From NCBI GenBank assembly GCA_033439295.1, contig JAVTLE010000010.1, positions 1,922,001-1,986,000 on the forward strand: a stretch of 64,000 nucleotides of DNA, written 5' to 3'. This stretch comes from Deuterostichococcus epilithicus (Eukaryota > Chlorophyta > Trebouxiophyceae > Prasiolales > Stichococcaceae). A program made the translations under genes and the position numbers. Positions 62,401 to 64,000 of this stretch are shown one piece after another. The notes under the pieces are model-generated. The model had not been told where the DNA came from, searched no databases, and saw only the letters and a program-made list of their open reading frames with translations. The number at the start of each line of letters is the position of its first letter. The first letter of the stretch is position 1.

Positions 62401-64000
62401 CGGCAGAGCATCGGCACTGCTCACCTGTTCAGGGCTCTGATGCATCGAGCAGCCTCAGCGAACGGGCTGCGCTCCCCCTGCCACCCGCAGGCAGGGCGAC
62501 CCCGCGGCCAGCCTGTTCGTGCTCATCAGTGGCCGCGCGCGGCTTGTGCGGCAGGAGGCGCCACCCCGCGGCGGCGTGCGCGTCGAGGACGAGGTGCTTT
62601 TCTCACAGGGTTCAGGGTCTGCAGCATCTGAAATGAGTTTTGGCGGACAGAACCCCGCGACGGCCGTGCACACCGACGGTCGTTGCGTGCAGCGTCGACG
62701 CGTGGTGCCTGTGTGCTGCTGCTGCTGCTGAGGGGCTCCACCAGCGGTCGCATACCTGGAGGGTTGCAGCCTCGGTCCCCAGGGTTTTGCGCTGCATTCG
62801 CAGGTGGCTCGCGGCGAGGCGCTGGGCGGCGTGTTCGTGTTGACAGGTGAGTGTTGTCATTAGGTTCGTGGTTTCCAGCCTGCGCATGCTCGGTTGCAGA
62901 TGTGCACGTCTTGCGCTACCTGACAGCGGCCTTGGCTGTTGCAAACAAGCTCGAGGTGGCTCATGATGCTCGCAGGCGGCGCGCACGACACCACCGCCGT
63001 GTGCATCCGCGACTCGGAGCTGGTCCGCATGTCCAAGGTGCGCCTGCACATGCCTGCGCTGGGCGGCGTGCACCAGCTCGCGGGGCTGCTGCGCTCTGCT
63101 GGTCGACATTCTGACTTGGCCTCAGCGTGGCGGTCACGGCACCCATGGCTCAGGGCGGACCTCTGGGCCCAAGACTGTGAGACTGCACAATCGGCAGTCC
63201 TGCCAGCGTGCAAGTTGCATATGGAGTGAAGTGAGTGCGGACAGACACGTTACTGCTGCTGCACTTCGACACGCACACGCAAAGCCCTGATGCAGCCCTT
63301 CTGCCGCTGCCGCGGCGCAGGGCTCCTTCGAGATGCTGGCGCAGCAGAGCCCCACAGCTGTCGCGCACATCCTGGACGGCATGGCCCGCCGCCTCGCCGC
63401 CGCCGCTGCCTCCCGCTCCATGCAGCAGTGCGCTCTTGACGACCTGCCCTGCTCCTGCTGCCGCACGTCTGCTCCATCAGTCTCGAGCCTCCGGTTGTGC
63501 TTCAGGCGGCAGTTGCATGAGATGTAGTGGCGTGCACTCTGTGGGGCGCTGTGCCGGAGTCGGAACTGACAAACATTTCGTGAGTTTCCGGATAAGACAG
63601 GTTTCGAATGCCACGCTGGCTGCTGCACGCATGGCTGTGCTGATCGCAGGCTCTGCACAGTGGTGATCGAACTCAGACATCGCTTCACAGAAAAACCGGC
63701 AGACCTCCGGAGTCCAAACCCGCAACTTGAAACGCTGCAGGTACGACCAGGCGGGCAAGCTGGTGGCGGAGTCTGCGCCGCCCAACCTGCGCCCGCAGCG
63801 CCTTGCTGCGAAGGGCGGGCAGGCGTCCGGCGGCGCCCGCCGTGGCGACATCGTCACCATCGCCCTCGTGCCCGCAGGCAAGGCCGGGGCTCACCTGCCC
63901 ATACACACTGCTGGGCTTGCAGACCTGAACCCTGCTTCAATGGCTGGCTGCCCAGGCGGTGCAGCGGTGCTGAGGGGCACTCTCAAGACAAAGCCACCGA
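56408..64000 (+). CDS. neuropathy-target-esterase-like phospholipase (NTE/PNPLA6-7 family), 5' part
   Basis: Family members deacylate phosphatidylcholine or lysophosphatidylcholine at the ER. The window holds the regulatory half. Exons: 56408-56589, 56799-56971, 57209-57384, 57657-57831, 58395-58519, 58693-58885, 59088-59191, 59378-59527, 59809-60875, 61017-61196, 61501-61680, 62132-62259, 62491-62593, 62804-62846, 62976-63037, 63321 to about 63470, 63741-63877 and probably 63956 onward. A membrane anchor (KAAVAVGLLAVLGA) comes first. Three cyclic-nucleotide-binding-like domains follow (ETLFECGDASEAGIYIVVEG; TLHRQGKGCRRFYVLLEG; IYRQGDPAASLFVLISGRA). Between the first and second lies a long Ala/Pro-rich insert. 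AVCIRDSELVRMSK and VTIALVPAG align with the NTE segment just before the patatin domain, which lies beyond the window. The low-complexity exon is one base out of frame, perhaps an assembly error. Confidence 0.88.
58133..58201 (+). repeat. intronic echo of NTE-like exon 58395-58519 (exon head)
   Basis: After an intact gcag acceptor, gcgcgccgcgcgcagcctga and the following gtgcattgcgtgggaggagg match the head of the true exon about 260 nt downstream; similarity covers about 65 nt. Confidence 0.9.
62265..62282 (+). repeat. telomere-like TTTAGGG motif in an NTE-like intron
   Basis: A cctaaaggtttagggttt block sits just inside the donor of exon 62132-62259. Similar single motifs occur in other introns of the window (near 10802 and 57998). 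Confidence 0.5.

Overview
The window is nuclear DNA of a green alga, most likely a trebouxiophyte of the Chlorella/Micractinium kind. The evidence is high GC with G/C-rich third codon positions, very many short GT-AG introns (donors often gtgcgc or gtgcgt), TGTAA motifs downstream of some genes, and a plant-type gene set that includes plastid proteins (ORANGE, a lumenal FKBP, a plastid-type site-2 protease). The genus is an inference. Isolated N bases (near 9240, 10540, 52522, 60089 and 60409) show a draft assembly.

Layout, left to right: 3' part of a plasma-membrane H+-ATPase (+, 290-5256); a secreted-type phosphoinositide phospholipase C (+, 6417-9611); a ZIP metal transporter (-, 10328-13166); DNA ligase I (+, 14241-22307); a fasciclin-domain surface protein (+, 22642-25062); a thylakoid-lumen FKBP isomerase (-, 25569-27246); 3-mercaptopyruvate sulfurtransferase (+, 27858-30112); a Pro/Thr-repeat extracellular protein (-, 30909-33799); a papain-type cysteine protease (+, 34999-38255); a plastid-type M50 site-2 protease (-, 39257 to about 43033); ORANGE (+, 43831-47120); a HIR/SPFH protein (-, 47898-51055); a zinc-ribbon low-complexity protein (-, 51958-53732); and the 5' part of a neuropathy-target-esterase-like gene (+, 56408 to beyond the end). 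I built the exon models by hand from splice sites, phase and family alignment. Eight of them (ZIP, fasciclin, MST, Pro/Thr-repeat protein, cysteine protease, ORANGE, HIR, zinc-ribbon) close in frame over their full length. The genes are unrelated housekeeping, surface and plastid genes; I see no operon-like or pathway cluster.

The most unusual signal is that introns repeatedly contain partial copies ('echoes') of the exon next to them. Each copy carries one splice site plus the adjoining exon edge. I found them in the H+-ATPase, DNA ligase I (six exons, some with two echoes), ORANGE (three exons), the NTE-like gene and the Pro/Thr-repeat gene. They range from nearly identical tandem copies (122-bp units in ORANGE) to strongly decayed ones. 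In two cases the copy looks recruited as coding sequence: a same-length, same-phase exon pair in the H+-ATPase, and a chimeric new exon in the Pro/Thr-repeat gene whose two flanking introns are also homologous. This suggests ongoing tandem duplication across exon-intron boundaries as a source of new introns and alternative exons. GC-AG introns also appear frequent (8 of about 130 modelled). I saw no rRNA, CRISPR, virus-like element or recognisable transposon.
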